Below, piece by piece: positions 36,501-44,493 of a DNA stretch of 64,000 nt. The DNA is from Berkiella sp964502705 (GTDB lineage: Bacteria > Pseudomonadota > Gammaproteobacteria > Berkiellales > Berkiellaceae). The position numbers were made by a program, and so were the translations under genes. The stretch spans positions 9,937 to 73,936 of the forward strand of contig CAZCXZ010000002.1 in the NCBI GenBank assembly GCA_964502705.1, read 5' to 3'. The first letter of the stretch is position 1, and every line of letters starts with the position of its first letter. The notes below the pieces were generated by a model. That model did not search any database and was not told the DNA's origin. It saw only the letters and a list, made by a program, of their open reading frames with translations.

Positions 36501-37698
36501 AAATGCGTTAAGTTTATATGATGTACAAAGCTTTACTGCCAACATTAGTGCAGGAACAGCCAGCAGTACTTATTTAGATCCCATTGCAACACAAACAAAT
36601 ATACCATTAACCTTTGTTGCCGCTAATGATTTAAGCAACCTAGACGATTTTTTACTTAGTACGATTGCGATTTCAGGTAACGTGCTATCCAACGATGCAG
36701 CAGGCACTTCGGGAGCTGGTAGTGTGATTTCTTATTCATATAATAATGGGGCAAATTCAGCAACCGTGGGCGACATTGTGACAACCCTATTGGGCGGCAA
36801 GTTTGTTATGTATGCTGATGGCAGCTATAACTATATCCCTGATGGCAATAATTCAACACAAGAAAATGAAATCTTCCACTATAACATTCAAGATCCGGGC
36901 GGCAATCAGTCTTCAGCAATACTTACCTTGACACTGGAAGCCTATGTGTCCCCAGTCGTTTTAGATTTAAATAATGATGCAAATATTGAATTAATCAGTG
37001 CGGCAAATTCAGGCGTCGGCTTAGATGTTAACCATGATGGTGTTAAAGAACAGTTAGGTTGGGTGTCACCAGATGATGGCATTCTAGTCTATGATCCTAC
37101 CCATAGTGGCCAGGTGACCGATATTAATCAAATCGCTTTCACTTCATACGTGAGTGGTGCAAAAACCGACTTAGAAGGCTTACGATTCTTCGATAGCAAT
37201 CATGATGGCAAATTAGATGTAGCTGATCAGGCCTATTCTCATTTTGGTGTTTGGCAAGATAGTAACAGTAATGGGGTAGTGGATTCAGGAGAATATCAAG
37301 TATTAGATCAAGCAGGTATAGCATCCATATCGCTGACGTCTGATTATAATAGAGAGTCTGTTTCCGGAAATATGATTACAGGCTACACCTCTTACGAAAC
37401 GACGGATGGCCAATCTCATTTAGCTGCAGATGTATCATTATCAGTTGGTTCCAGTATTATTGAACATAATACTAATAACGTAGTGAATGGTAACGATGTA
37501 TTGCCAGAATCAAATGCACTCAATTTTGCAAGTTTGGCCGAGTCAAATGCCGACAATCGATCATCAAATAGCCAAGTAAATATACCTTCAAACCCAGCAC
37601 CTCTGCAGATAATCGATGCAGCTTCTGCAGCGATACAAGCCGATGTTAGCGTTACCGTGGCGTTACAACAAGCGCAACAGGAATCGGCTGCATTGTAA
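33565..37698 (+). CDS. Large surface/secreted protein: Calx-beta, VWA and EF-hand-like repeats
   Basis: The 1377-residue protein has a hydrophobic N-terminal segment (about residues 8-20), an acidic linker, cadherin- or VCBS-like beta domains (about 150-450), three Calx-beta domains (about 455-580, 582-710, 711-825) and a von Willebrand A domain (about 845-1030). The VWA has a complete metal-binding site (DISGSM at 850, the Thr of SGGTNYEDA, and ISDGEPT). Another VCBS-like domain follows, then a calcium-loop module (about 1128-1310; LDLNNDANIEL, VNHDGV, DSNHDGKLD, DSNSNGVVDSGEY) seen in giant RTX-type proteins. GGxGxD nonapeptides are absent. It is probably exported by type I secretion, perhaps by the LapBCE system. 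It has no TAAG/PAAG-type LapG site near the N-terminus. The start is GTG 33565 or ATG 33592. Confidence 0.8.
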   Translation: MGIYRKIIVMLICLLYGVYAVKHNETIDIEVEEKASLLEPENQAVEDLVELVEALDDEPSDPKPDAELTLQAIQEMDLAKADATREDGSSLPLVSIGYGSEGIVNSLARDLALNAAPLPVVEVKLLPPLVPTKLSAPTADPYDGRIHELFLDGREFNAEQALFAIQNNLLATPLPYPDASIEKFNSPEGPFEIQEPIAIYGNYIEEYTNPGAGASSVQIVSMTFNNQVHNPDANGKIIISTNDGQLVMYTNEVGLHQDFPGNEFKPGFFYYVETGNQNHAPGNGENLFDHNMFITISNNLGQTATGAFNVHIIDDVPIAHDETVKLLQVLELDGGDQIELRDANSELPVNEVAGNVLENDDYSVDGPNTVKQVMYQFEGSSHTAVLANGSNTFATDFGNFTIDPQGNYTYTITATLPNDHVTEDRIQYQIIDSDGDTATADLLMRMAPAPLINIVPNDSELGTQDLTVTEGPNVSVQYKVVVTGVLLEDLSFTVATHDNTAFASGNVPGRPDYVATSTDINIPADEINTLHEVVLPSNAIVNDSVFEQSAETFDTTIVMTQGAIDSNSDLNIVTTIQDDDFVPYVQIVGGTVSEGGGSINVEVKLFGSSSQAISLNYATSNGTAVASGVGVGQPDYAASSGIITFNPLVASGPNDYAQSIFIAIAINNDTTYEVPNLENFSIALTSLGSPGSLDLGASTLSATVNIQDNDQPPTLTVSNVSVLEDAGSANVVINRIGGSTEAITFKLSTSDITTTAGSDYTSLDPNTIYTIPASNGNSSITVTIPIVIDGFVEPNETFGVNITPVSGAVSGVTNGVVTIVNDDVAAQANNDNVTVDPALFAAYNITLILDISGSMALAAGTSTRLDILKDALNGAGNLLDTYYALSNGLHVNIIEFNSNAAFVSQKNVIDLNDLDAVKNDIDDLSPSGGTNYEDALVEAIARFVIDDGNSGLNGYINRSYFISDGEPTSGNEGDITAWQNALSLYDVQSFTANISAGTASSTYLDPIATQTNIPLTFVAANDLSNLDDFLLSTIAISGNVLSNDAAGTSGAGSVISYSYNNGANSATVGDIVTTLLGGKFVMYADGSYNYIPDGNNSTQENEIFHYNIQDPGGNQSSAILTLTLEAYVSPVVLDLNNDANIELISAANSGVGLDVNHDGVKEQLGWVSPDDGILVYDPTHSGQVTDINQIAFTSYVSGAKTDLEGLRFFDSNHDGKLDVADQAYSHFGVWQDSNSNGVVDSGEYQVLDQAGIASISLTSDYNRESVSGNMITGYTSYETTDGQSHLAADVSLSVGSSIIEHNTNNVVNGNDVLPESNALNFASLAESNADNRSSNSQVNIPSNPAPLQIIDAASAAIQADVSVTVALQQAQQESAAL

Positions 37699-37825
37699 AT
37701 TTCATGAGAAATGAGTAATTCTTGAAAAGTTATTTACCAAAACTATATTAAATGGTTTCCAAATCCGCCTAAAACCTCTAAAATTTACCCCACCAAATAA
37801 GACCTTAGTTGTCAGGGAAATCTGT

Positions 37826-38665
37826 ATGTATAAAAATTTTCTAGCCTTAAATGATGTTAGGGCGATAGTGGGTGAGTCTGCAAGATGGAGCACACATAAT
37901 CAATGCTTATATTGGATAGATGCACAACAACCGCTGTTATATTGCTTTAACGATAAAACTAAAAAATCAATTTCCTATAAGCTGCCATCTCCACTGTCGT
38001 GTATTGATATCGATGCAAATGGGGGTATTGTCGGCATCATGGCAAATGCCTTGGTCAAAATTGGTTTTGAAAATAAAAGAGCAGACGTTGATCTGGTTAA
38101 AACCAATTTAATAACGGATGAAGCGGTTGCCTTTAATGATGGTCTACTCGATGGAAAAGGTAATCTATGGGTAGGCACGATAGATAAAACTTATCAGCAT
38201 CCAATTGGGAAATTGTGTCGAATAAACCCAAATGGTGAGATATCCATTATGGATGAAGGTTTTATTGCCTCAAATGGGATGGCATGGAGCCCTGATAAAA
38301 CCAAATTTTATTTTTCCGATTCAATGACGCGCACCATTTACCAATATGCATTTGATAAAAAATCCTGCCAAATAGAAAAAAGAGAATCATTAATAACCTT
38401 TTCCGAGGAACAAGGTTACCCCGATGGGTTGCATGTCGATAAAGCAGGAAATATCTGGGTAGCAGGTTGGGCAAGTTATCACGTTTACCAGTATTCCCCG
38501 TTGGGTGTGTTAATTGGAAGCATCAAGCTACCCGCAAAAAATGTAACCAGCTGCTGTTTTGGTGGAAATGATTTTAAAACGTTGTTTGTTACCAGTGCGA
38601 ATTTTGACCTGGCTGATATCAATGATGTAGGCGAGCAGGCCGGTGCGGTTTTTAGATCAATTTGA
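37826..38665 (+). CDS. SMP-30/gluconolactonase family protein
   Basis: The 279-residue beta-propeller belongs to the SMP-30/Gnl/LRE family. It shows a GESARWSTHNQCLYWIDAQQP N-terminal blade with the metal-binding Glu, FNDGLLDGKGNLWVGT with the conserved Asn-Asp, SNGMAWSPDKTKFYFSDSM and GYPDGLHVDKAGNIWVAGW with the catalytic Asp. Such enzymes hydrolyse sugar lactones with a bound divalent metal. No signal peptide is visible, so it acts in the cytoplasm. Neighbouring genes give no pathway; it seems to be a single-gene unit, 127 bases after the large surface protein. Confidence 0.88.
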   Translation: MYKNFLALNDVRAIVGESARWSTHNQCLYWIDAQQPLLYCFNDKTKKSISYKLPSPLSCIDIDANGGIVGIMANALVKIGFENKRADVDLVKTNLITDEAVAFNDGLLDGKGNLWVGTIDKTYQHPIGKLCRINPNGEISIMDEGFIASNGMAWSPDKTKFYFSDSMTRTIYQYAFDKKSCQIEKRESLITFSEEQGYPDGLHVDKAGNIWVAGWASYHVYQYSPLGVLIGSIKLPAKNVTSCCFGGNDFKTLFVTSANFDLADINDVGEQAGAVFRSI

Positions 38666-38700
38666 GATTATTATTATTTGGAGTTGGTTTAATTTTGCTC

Positions 38701-38772
38701 TAAATTAATAAATTTAACTTATTAATTTACAACATTTTTAAACTAAATATTGGGAAATGGTTTAAAAATGTT
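38701..38772 (+). promoter_or_regulatory. Two inverted repeats in the abiE promoter, probable antitoxin operators
   Basis: IR1: TAAATTAATAA (38701-38711) and TTATTAATTTA (38719-38729), 11 perfect pairs with a 7-base spacer. IR2: AACATTTTTAAAC (38731-38743) and GTTTAAAAATGTT (38760-38772), 13 perfect pairs with a 16-base spacer. They lie directly in front of the ATG at 38787. AbiEi antitoxins are known to repress their own operon by binding inverted repeats in the promoter, so this pair fits that role. High A/T content is a caution for IR1, but IR2 is long enough to be convincing. Confidence 0.7.
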
Positions 38773-38786
38773 ATAAAATAATAAGT

Positions 38787-39572
38787 ATGACTCATGAAAA
38801 TAGAACAAAATTAAACAATCTGATGAAATTATGGCCCTCAAGGGCTATATGTCTTTCCAGTTGGCTTGAAGAAAAGGGAGTTTCTCAACCTCTAACCTTC
38901 ACATATTTGCAGTCAGGCTGGCTTGAAAGAGTAGGTGCTGGTGCATTTAAGCGTGCTGGTGAAAAGATTGAATGGCCAAGTGGCTTGCAAGCAATACAAA
39001 ACCAAGCAAATCTGAATATCCACCTTGGTGGTAAAAGCGCCTTGCAATATCAAGGTTATGGGCATTATTTGCCGTTGGGAGAGAATTACCCATTATATTT
39101 ATTTGGATATAGAAACATTAAACTCCCTGCCTGGTTTAAAAATTACCCATGGAAAGTAGAAATTGTTTACACACAAACAAATCTATTTGAGTCCAGTTTG
39201 AATGAAGAGTTAACCTTAATTGATATTAATGGAATAAGTGTTAAAGCCTCCTCTGCTGAAAGAGCCATCATGGAAGTAATATATCTTGTTCCAAAGCGAG
39301 AAACATATGAAGAGGCGTTCCAACTGATGGGATCTCTTTCTGCTATAAGACCGCAGGTTGTTCAATTCCTTCTTGAAAAGTGTAATTCCATAAAGGTGAA
39401 AAGAGCTTTTATGGTGATGGCTGAACGATATAATTACTCTTGGGTAAATGAATTAGATCTCTCCAAGATAGATTTTGGCAAAGGAAAACGTGAATTTATC
39501 AAAAATGGTTATTTAGAACCCAAATATCATATAACAGTTCCTAAGAATTTTGATGAAGATGTAGAAGTATGA
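38787..39572 (+). CDS. abiEi: AbiEi-type antitoxin (type IV toxin-antitoxin)
   Basis: The 261-residue protein has an N-terminal winged-helix domain (about 1-75; SWLEEKGVSQPLTFTYLQSGWLERVGAGAFKR) for operator binding and a C-terminal AbiEi antitoxin domain with GGKSALQYQGYGHYLP and ISVKASSAERAIMEVIYLVP, the most conserved parts of the family. AbiEi represses the operon and counteracts the nucleotidyltransferase toxin encoded three bases downstream, without a stable complex. AbiE systems give abortive phage defence and plasmid stabilisation. Base composition resembles the surroundings and no mobility genes flank it, so it may be long resident. Confidence 0.9.
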   Translation: MTHENRTKLNNLMKLWPSRAICLSSWLEEKGVSQPLTFTYLQSGWLERVGAGAFKRAGEKIEWPSGLQAIQNQANLNIHLGGKSALQYQGYGHYLPLGENYPLYLFGYRNIKLPAWFKNYPWKVEIVYTQTNLFESSLNEELTLIDINGISVKASSAERAIMEVIYLVPKRETYEEAFQLMGSLSAIRPQVVQFLLEKCNSIKVKRAFMVMAERYNYSWVNELDLSKIDFGKGKREFIKNGYLEPKYHITVPKNFDEDVEV

Positions 39573-39575
39573 TTT

Positions 39576-40487
39576 ATGAATAAAGTTTTTTTGGCACAAT
39601 CAAAACTCGTTATGGATGTTTTACCTTTCATTGCAGAAGAGAAAGTCTTTGCCTTAAAAGGCGGCACGGCAATTAACTTTTTTATTCGTGATCTCCCACG
39701 TTTAAGTGTCGATATTGATTTGACCTATTGTCCAATTGAATCGAGAGAATTAACACTAAAAAATTCCAATTTAGCATTTGATAGAATCATTGAAAAATTA
39801 AAAAGAAGATTGGGTGCGCATATTGTTTTACAAAGGGATAAAAGGGGTGAGTTCATTTCAAAAATAGATGTGCAGTTAAGACAAGCGCAAATTAAGATCG
39901 AACCCAATTTTGTTTTTCGAGGTGCCATATATCCAGTTGGCGAAATGCAAGCTCAACCAAAAGTATCCGAGATTTTGGAACGTACTGTAAAAATGCAAGT
40001 ACTTTCTTTTGAAGATTTATATGCAGGTAAGCTTTGCGCCACATTGAATCGTCAACATCCTCGTGACCTTTTTGATATGAAACTACTTTTAGAAAAGGAA
40101 GGGCTTACTGATGACATGCGGAAAGCATTCGTTGTTTATCTTGCATCTGACTCTAGACCAATCAATGAATTATTAAGTCCAAATTTACAAGATTTCTCTG
40201 CTACTTATGCATCAGAATTTAGTGGAATGACCAATGTTGTAGTAGACACCGCGGAGTTAATAAAGATTAGAGATCACTTATGTAAAAATATCACTAGCAT
40301 GTTATCAATTAATGAAAAAGAATTTTTACTTTCACTTGTAAAAATGGCGCCGAAGTGGGATTTACTCTCTTTGCCGATTGATATCAAAGAACTCCCAGGA
40401 ATAAAGTTTAAATTGATTAATCTTGAGAACATGGGAGATAAAAAAAGAGCAAAATATGTTCAGCAGCTTGAGGCCTTACTCAATTAA
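39576..40487 (+). CDS. abiEii: AbiEii-type nucleotidyltransferase toxin
   Basis: The 303-residue protein of the DUF1814/AbiEii family has the nucleotidyltransferase core: LKGGTAINFF (Gly29-Gly30) and then SVDIDLTY (Asp46 and Asp48 as metal ligands). The conserved FEDLYAGKLCATLNRQHPRDLFDMKLL block of this family follows at about 150-175. All key residues seem present, so the toxin is likely active. Known AbiEii/MenT enzymes transfer nucleotides, in some cases to tRNA acceptor ends, and arrest growth. It starts three bases after the antitoxin stop, consistent with coupled translation. A 150-base spacer separates it from the next gene. Confidence 0.9.
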   Translation: MNKVFLAQSKLVMDVLPFIAEEKVFALKGGTAINFFIRDLPRLSVDIDLTYCPIESRELTLKNSNLAFDRIIEKLKRRLGAHIVLQRDKRGEFISKIDVQLRQAQIKIEPNFVFRGAIYPVGEMQAQPKVSEILERTVKMQVLSFEDLYAGKLCATLNRQHPRDLFDMKLLLEKEGLTDDMRKAFVVYLASDSRPINELLSPNLQDFSATYASEFSGMTNVVVDTAELIKIRDHLCKNITSMLSINEKEFLLSLVKMAPKWDLLSLPIDIKELPGIKFKLINLENMGDKKRAKYVQQLEALLN

Positions 40488-40637
40488 GGACATTTTTTAG
40501 CAGAGTCGATATCTTCTAAGTAATCAACTTGCTGGAACGCCATCAAACATCCGTGTATCCTTGGCAATAAATTTTTAACTATCAAGTACCTATGCAATGT
40601 GCTGGGTTAATAACAATTATAAAAATCAGGTGATAGA

Positions 40638-41531
40638 ATGAGTTTTGCAAAAAGAATATGGCAAATGGCAACCGGCACATCGGTTGAGAAAACGGATGCG
40701 GTTGTTTCAGAACAACCCGTGGTAACGCCTGATAACCATACCAAGATCTTACAACGTGTTCCTGAATCTTATGAAAAGCGCGATGCTTTCGAACACCGTC
40801 TGTTTTCTGCGGTTATCATTGATCTCAAAACCTCGGGATCAAATCCTAAACAAGATAATATTATCGAAATTGCTGCCTTAAAATTTTCCTTTACCAATGA
40901 AGAGGGGATTATCGAAGTACTGGGTACTTACGAAACCTTTGAAGGTAGCCCTATTAATTGGGAACAAGTGTCAACGCTGCTTGATGGTTGTAATCTCGTT
41001 ATTTGCCATAACAGCCGATTACATCGAAATTTTTTAGAGTTGCAAACCCCAACCTTTATTCAAGATAGCATTAAAAGGTTACCGTTTGCTTGTACTATGC
41101 TCGATATTGATTGGGCATTGAGAGGTAACGAGAGCCCAAGAGTGAAATATATTAATTTTGAATTGGGTTATTTTTATCAAGCATTAGGGTTAACCGAATG
41201 CTGGGCTATATTCAATATCTTGGTGAATGCGCCTTTAGCTTTTGATGAATTAAAAGAAAATGTGCGAAAAGCCAAGTTGCTGGTTTGCGCAGTGAATGCG
41301 CCTTTTGAAAAAAGCGATATCTTTAAAAAGCGCCAATATAGCTGGTCAAATGGTAACGGGAAATTCCCGAAGTGTTGGTGGAAAATCTTAAATAAAGAAG
41401 CGCTAGAAGACGAATTCCAATTCCTCGATGATGCGGTCTATGGCCAAAAAGGTGCTGCTAACAATTTATCATGCATGGTTGTGCCACATTCGATGCGTTA
41501 CTCTTTTCGTGTAGCGCATTTATTTGATTAA
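40638..41531 (+). CDS. DEDDh exonuclease-fold protein with degraded active site
   Basis: The 297-residue protein has an exonuclease (DnaQ-like) fold at about 55-205 and an ExoX-like C-terminal domain (YSWSNGNGKFPKCWWKIL) at about 235-285. The fold is clear (IIDLKTSGSNPKQDNIIEIAAL), but of the five catalytic DEDDh positions only Asp62 remains: the Glu of the first motif is Lys64, the second-motif Asp is His129 (HNSRLHRNF) and the third motif has Cys188 and Asn193 in place of His and Asp. It is thus probably not a nuclease; it may bind nucleic acid or protein. It is followed 17 bases later by an SDR gene. Confidence 0.72.
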   Translation: MSFAKRIWQMATGTSVEKTDAVVSEQPVVTPDNHTKILQRVPESYEKRDAFEHRLFSAVIIDLKTSGSNPKQDNIIEIAALKFSFTNEEGIIEVLGTYETFEGSPINWEQVSTLLDGCNLVICHNSRLHRNFLELQTPTFIQDSIKRLPFACTMLDIDWALRGNESPRVKYINFELGYFYQALGLTECWAIFNILVNAPLAFDELKENVRKAKLLVCAVNAPFEKSDIFKKRQYSWSNGNGKFPKCWWKILNKEALEDEFQFLDDAVYGQKGAANNLSCMVVPHSMRYSFRVAHLFD

Positions 41532-41548
41532 AGACAAGGAAACATCAG

Positions 41549-42286
41549 ATGCAAAGCTTTAAAGATAAAGTCGTTGTTGTGACAGGCGGCAATAGTGGTA
41601 TAGGTAAAACCATCGCTGCAACCTTTCATGCAGCGGGCGCAAAACTGGCGCTATTTGGTCGCGATCAGCAGAAATTAAATGCGGTTGCTGAAGAATTGAA
41701 AGATCGTGTTATGACTATTCAAGGCGATGTCTGTCAATTATCGGATATTGATAAACTGTATAAAGAAGTGAATAAAACCTACGGTAAGATCGATGCGCTT
41801 ATTGTGAATGCAGGCATCGCAGGTAATATGAAAGTAGATGAAGTCGATGAGCAACATTTCGATTCCATTATGAACACCAATTTAAAAGGTGCTTATTTCA
41901 CCGTGCAAAAAGCCGTGCCTTATTTAAATCAGAATGCCTCAATCATTCTTATTTCATCGATGGCTTGTCATGGCGGCTGGCCAGGATTATCCGTTTACTC
42001 AGCAGCAAAGGCTGCAGTGAGTACGTTAGCGCAAAGCTTTTCAGCAGATCTGATTGATCGCGGCATTAGAGTCAATGCAATCTCACCTGGATTTACCGAT
42101 ACGCCCATTTTTGAAGATCGTAGCGCGATCCCAAAAATCGCTAACTTGGTGCCACTCAAACGTTTTGCCGAACCTCAAGAGATTGCTGATGCTGCGTTAT
42201 TTTTAGCTAAATCGACCTACATCACGGGCACCGATTTGCTGATTGATGGTGGGATGACTACAATACGGCCGCAATTTCGGGACTAA
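41549..42286 (+). CDS. Short-chain dehydrogenase/reductase
   Basis: The 245-residue cytoplasmic SDR has the cofactor motif TGGNSGIG (12-19), NAGIAG after strand 4, the active Ser in LISSMA, and Tyr150/Lys154 in YSAAK, followed by GIRVNAISPGFTDTPIF. The C-terminus ends with TGTDLLIDGGMTTIRP, the usual closing strand. Length and all catalytic residues are normal for classical SDRs using NAD(P)H. The Arg/Lys-free region after strand 2 (FGRDQQKL) carries an Arg that favours NADPH. Substrate unknown. Spacing (17 bases upstream, 28 downstream) suggests an operon with the exonuclease-fold and methyltransferase genes. Confidence 0.88.
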   Translation: MQSFKDKVVVVTGGNSGIGKTIAATFHAAGAKLALFGRDQQKLNAVAEELKDRVMTIQGDVCQLSDIDKLYKEVNKTYGKIDALIVNAGIAGNMKVDEVDEQHFDSIMNTNLKGAYFTVQKAVPYLNQNASIILISSMACHGGWPGLSVYSAAKAAVSTLAQSFSADLIDRGIRVNAISPGFTDTPIFEDRSAIPKIANLVPLKRFAEPQEIADAALFLAKSTYITGTDLLIDGGMTTIRPQFRD

Positions 42287-42314
42287 GCGGTGCTAGTTTT
42301 TATGGGAGACAGCA

Positions 42315-43112
42315 ATGACAAACGATTCATTAATTGCATTTAAAGAAATGCAAAAGCAAAGTTGGGGGTTATTTGCCCCGCTTGAAGTGGTTACAACCAT
42401 TTGTGCCGCATCCTTAGTTAAATTCTCGCAGATTAAGTCTACTGATGTGGTTCTGGATGTTGGATGTGGCACCGGTGTAGTGGCCATCACGGCAGCGAGA
42501 TTAGGAGCAAAGGTAAGTGCGCTTGATTTGAGCCCTGCATTGGTTGAACATGCGCGACAAAACGCTGCTATAGCCAATGTCGAAGTAACATTGCAAGAAG
42601 GTGATGCCGAAGCCTTGCCTTATCCTGATCAGTCATTTGATGCAGTGCTGAGTCAATTTGGGCATATGTTTGCGCCAAGACCACAAATCGCTATTCAAGA
42701 AATGCTACGGGTATTAAAGCCTGGTGGTGTTATCGCTTTTTCCACTTGGCCACCTGATTTATATGTAGGACGATTATTCAGTCTTGTTGGAAAGCTCTCA
42801 CCCGCTCCAGAAGGCGTTTCGCCACCACCGCTTTGGGGTGACCCGCATTTTGTTCGTCAACAACTAGGCGACGCCGTTGAAGATTTGATTTTCGATCAAG
42901 ATCTCATGCGCTTTCCTGCTTTAAGTTTAGGACACTACCAACAATCAATCGAAACGACACTTGGCCCCGTGCTTAAATTAGTTCAAGAATCTAAAAATGA
43001 CGATACACGACTCAAACAATTTAGAATAGAACTCGCCGCACTCGCCACACAATATTACAGCGATAATCACATTCATCAGCATTATTTGCTGAGTCGTGCC
43101 AAAAAGAAATAA
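42315..43112 (+). CDS. Class I SAM-dependent methyltransferase
   Basis: The 265-residue enzyme has the SAM-binding motif I VVLDVGCGTGVVAI, acidic motif II SALDLSP, EGDAEALPYPDQSFDAVLSQFG (motifs III-IV) and MLRVLKPGGVIAFSTW (post-motif), as in UbiE/Methyltransf_11-type enzymes. No membrane or DNA-binding region is seen, and the substrate may be a small molecule, but this is not shown. It ends 13 bases before the convergent mitochondrial-carrier-like gene. Confidence 0.85.
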   Translation: MTNDSLIAFKEMQKQSWGLFAPLEVVTTICAASLVKFSQIKSTDVVLDVGCGTGVVAITAARLGAKVSALDLSPALVEHARQNAAIANVEVTLQEGDAEALPYPDQSFDAVLSQFGHMFAPRPQIAIQEMLRVLKPGGVIAFSTWPPDLYVGRLFSLVGKLSPAPEGVSPPPLWGDPHFVRQQLGDAVEDLIFDQDLMRFPALSLGHYQQSIETTLGPVLKLVQESKNDDTRLKQFRIELAALATQYYSDNHIHQHYLLSRAKKK

Positions 43113-43125
43113 CCCATTCGAATAC

Positions 43126-44019
43126 TTATGGGCGTCGTATTTTCTCAGAAGGGCCAGCACATGGCTCTTCTTTTCCAAAGTAGTAAGCCGTTGTTTCCAT
43201 CGCTTTTTTTGCAAGGAAAAACCCAACGCCGATTCGAATGCCAACACCAAAAAACCGGTATGCCGAGCCATTGGTTAACAACTGGCGAGCTGTCACGTTA
43301 CGTACAGCTTGGCTAAATGACCATTGATTAGCTTGCATTTGTGTTTTCAGTACATCGGCTGGTTGTGAAGCGGCGACGCTACCTAACCCTGCAACCGTTT
43401 TAGCAGCTAGGTCGATATAAGCATTTTCACCCTTTTCATTATTCATTGCTTTATTGAATGCGTTTGAGCCACCAAACAGTATCAGACCTGAAGGTAAATT
43501 CCTAAACAAACTCGTAACGAAAACACCTCGATACATTTGGCTTAAAGTTAAGCCGCGATAAGTTTGCAGCATTGTTTTCTGGTAAATTTGTTGTTGAATT
43601 TGCACGGTGTCGAAGCCTTGAAACAAAAATGGTTCGACAAAAGCCGTTGCTCCGCCGGAAGCGGCGTCTACCGCAGTGTCGGAGTAGTCTCCAAACATTT
43701 CGACAAATTTTTCGCCATAGTGATTTTGTAAATATTGTGCCATGGCAGATTGAGTAGGGTAGCGGTAAGCATTAGAAGGGCCCTTTTTTAAAAGCTCAAC
43801 CCAGCCCCCTTTATATAACTTACGCAATTTATCTTTCACAGGGGCCTTTTTTAATTCATCTTTGAAATGCTTGAGGTTTTCTGAGCCCATCATGGCATTG
43901 GTGGTAACTGTATCAATTGGTTGAAAAAGGGTTAACTTGGCGAATGCGGCAATGGTGGTGCCAAGAATATCAGAAAATAAGGTTGCTTCTTTTTTTGATT
44001 CAGGTCCTGCTTGAGCCAT
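43126..44019 (-). CDS. Mitochondrial carrier family (SLC25-like) protein, eukaryotic type
   Basis: The 297-residue protein has the tripartite layout of mitochondrial solute carriers: three repeats of two hydrophobic helices joined by a loop. The signature Px[DE]xx[KR] at the end of each odd helix is QPIDTVT (Pro34-Asp36), QGFDTVQ (Asp137, Pro replaced by Gly) and QPADVLK (Pro220-Asp222-Lys225, canonical). Second-helix elements also match: LYKGGWVELLKKGPSNAYRYP, MYRGVFVTSLFRNLPSGLI and FFGVGIRIGVG. Length equals the normal family size. The ATG at 44019 is set by AAAGGAG eight bases upstream. This family is essentially eukaryotic; Legionella LncP is a known bacterial member secreted by the Dot/Icm system to host mitochondria. 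A short charged tail (GKEEPCAGPSEK) could hold a secretion signal. A host-targeted carrier is therefore the best hypothesis. Confidence 0.85.
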   Translation of the reverse strand: MAQAGPESKKEATLFSDILGTTIAAFAKLTLFQPIDTVTTNAMMGSENLKHFKDELKKAPVKDKLRKLYKGGWVELLKKGPSNAYRYPTQSAMAQYLQNHYGEKFVEMFGDYSDTAVDAASGGATAFVEPFLFQGFDTVQIQQQIYQKTMLQTYRGLTLSQMYRGVFVTSLFRNLPSGLILFGGSNAFNKAMNNEKGENAYIDLAAKTVAGLGSVAASQPADVLKTQMQANQWSFSQAVRNVTARQLLTNGSAYRFFGVGIRIGVGFFLAKKAMETTAYYFGKEEPCAGPSEKIRRP

Positions 44020-44166
44020 TGGATATCTCCTTTGTTTCTCCCTATCTATACCATCAAATAGGTGCGTTACGCTAGCCATTTAAGCAGTTATTTCACTTAT
44101 CCATTTACGGTGAACGTCTATAATATATAAGCATTAAGCCAATCATAATAACTGAGCGGAGCGTTC

Positions 44167-44421
44167 ATGAAGGTCTGGAAATTATCACCGACAGTGCAAA
44201 GCAGTAGCAAACCCAACGGCTATATACGAATAAGAGCCGTTAGCGAGCAGAGAGCGCGTGAAGTTGCAGAAAATGCCTTTGAAATGAAAACCAAGGTCAA
44301 AAATACCATTCATGGGGTAAATTGGTCAGAACTAGATTGGCATGATAAGAATGTAGTGGAATGCCTTTTAGAAGCAGATAACGATATCTCAACAACCGAA
44401 GGCATTCTTGATATTGAATAA
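44167..44421 (+). CDS. Small hypothetical protein (84 residues)
   Basis: I do not recognise this protein. It is polar and probably cytoplasmic, with a strand-like start (MKVWKLSPT), a central helix (SEQRAREVAENAFEMKTK) and an acidic C-terminus ending in EGILDIE. The AGCGGAG before the ATG is an acceptable ribosome site. It is divergent from the mitochondrial-carrier-like gene and 72 bases upstream of the first yceI gene. Confidence 0.6.
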   Translation: MKVWKLSPTVQSSSKPNGYIRIRAVSEQRAREVAENAFEMKTKVKNTIHGVNWSELDWHDKNVVECLLEADNDISTTEGILDIE

Positions 44422-44493
44422 TGCCTGTTTGAAACACCATTGAGAAAATATACAGATCCATCATTGTCATTTTACTTAGAAGGTAATTATCCT

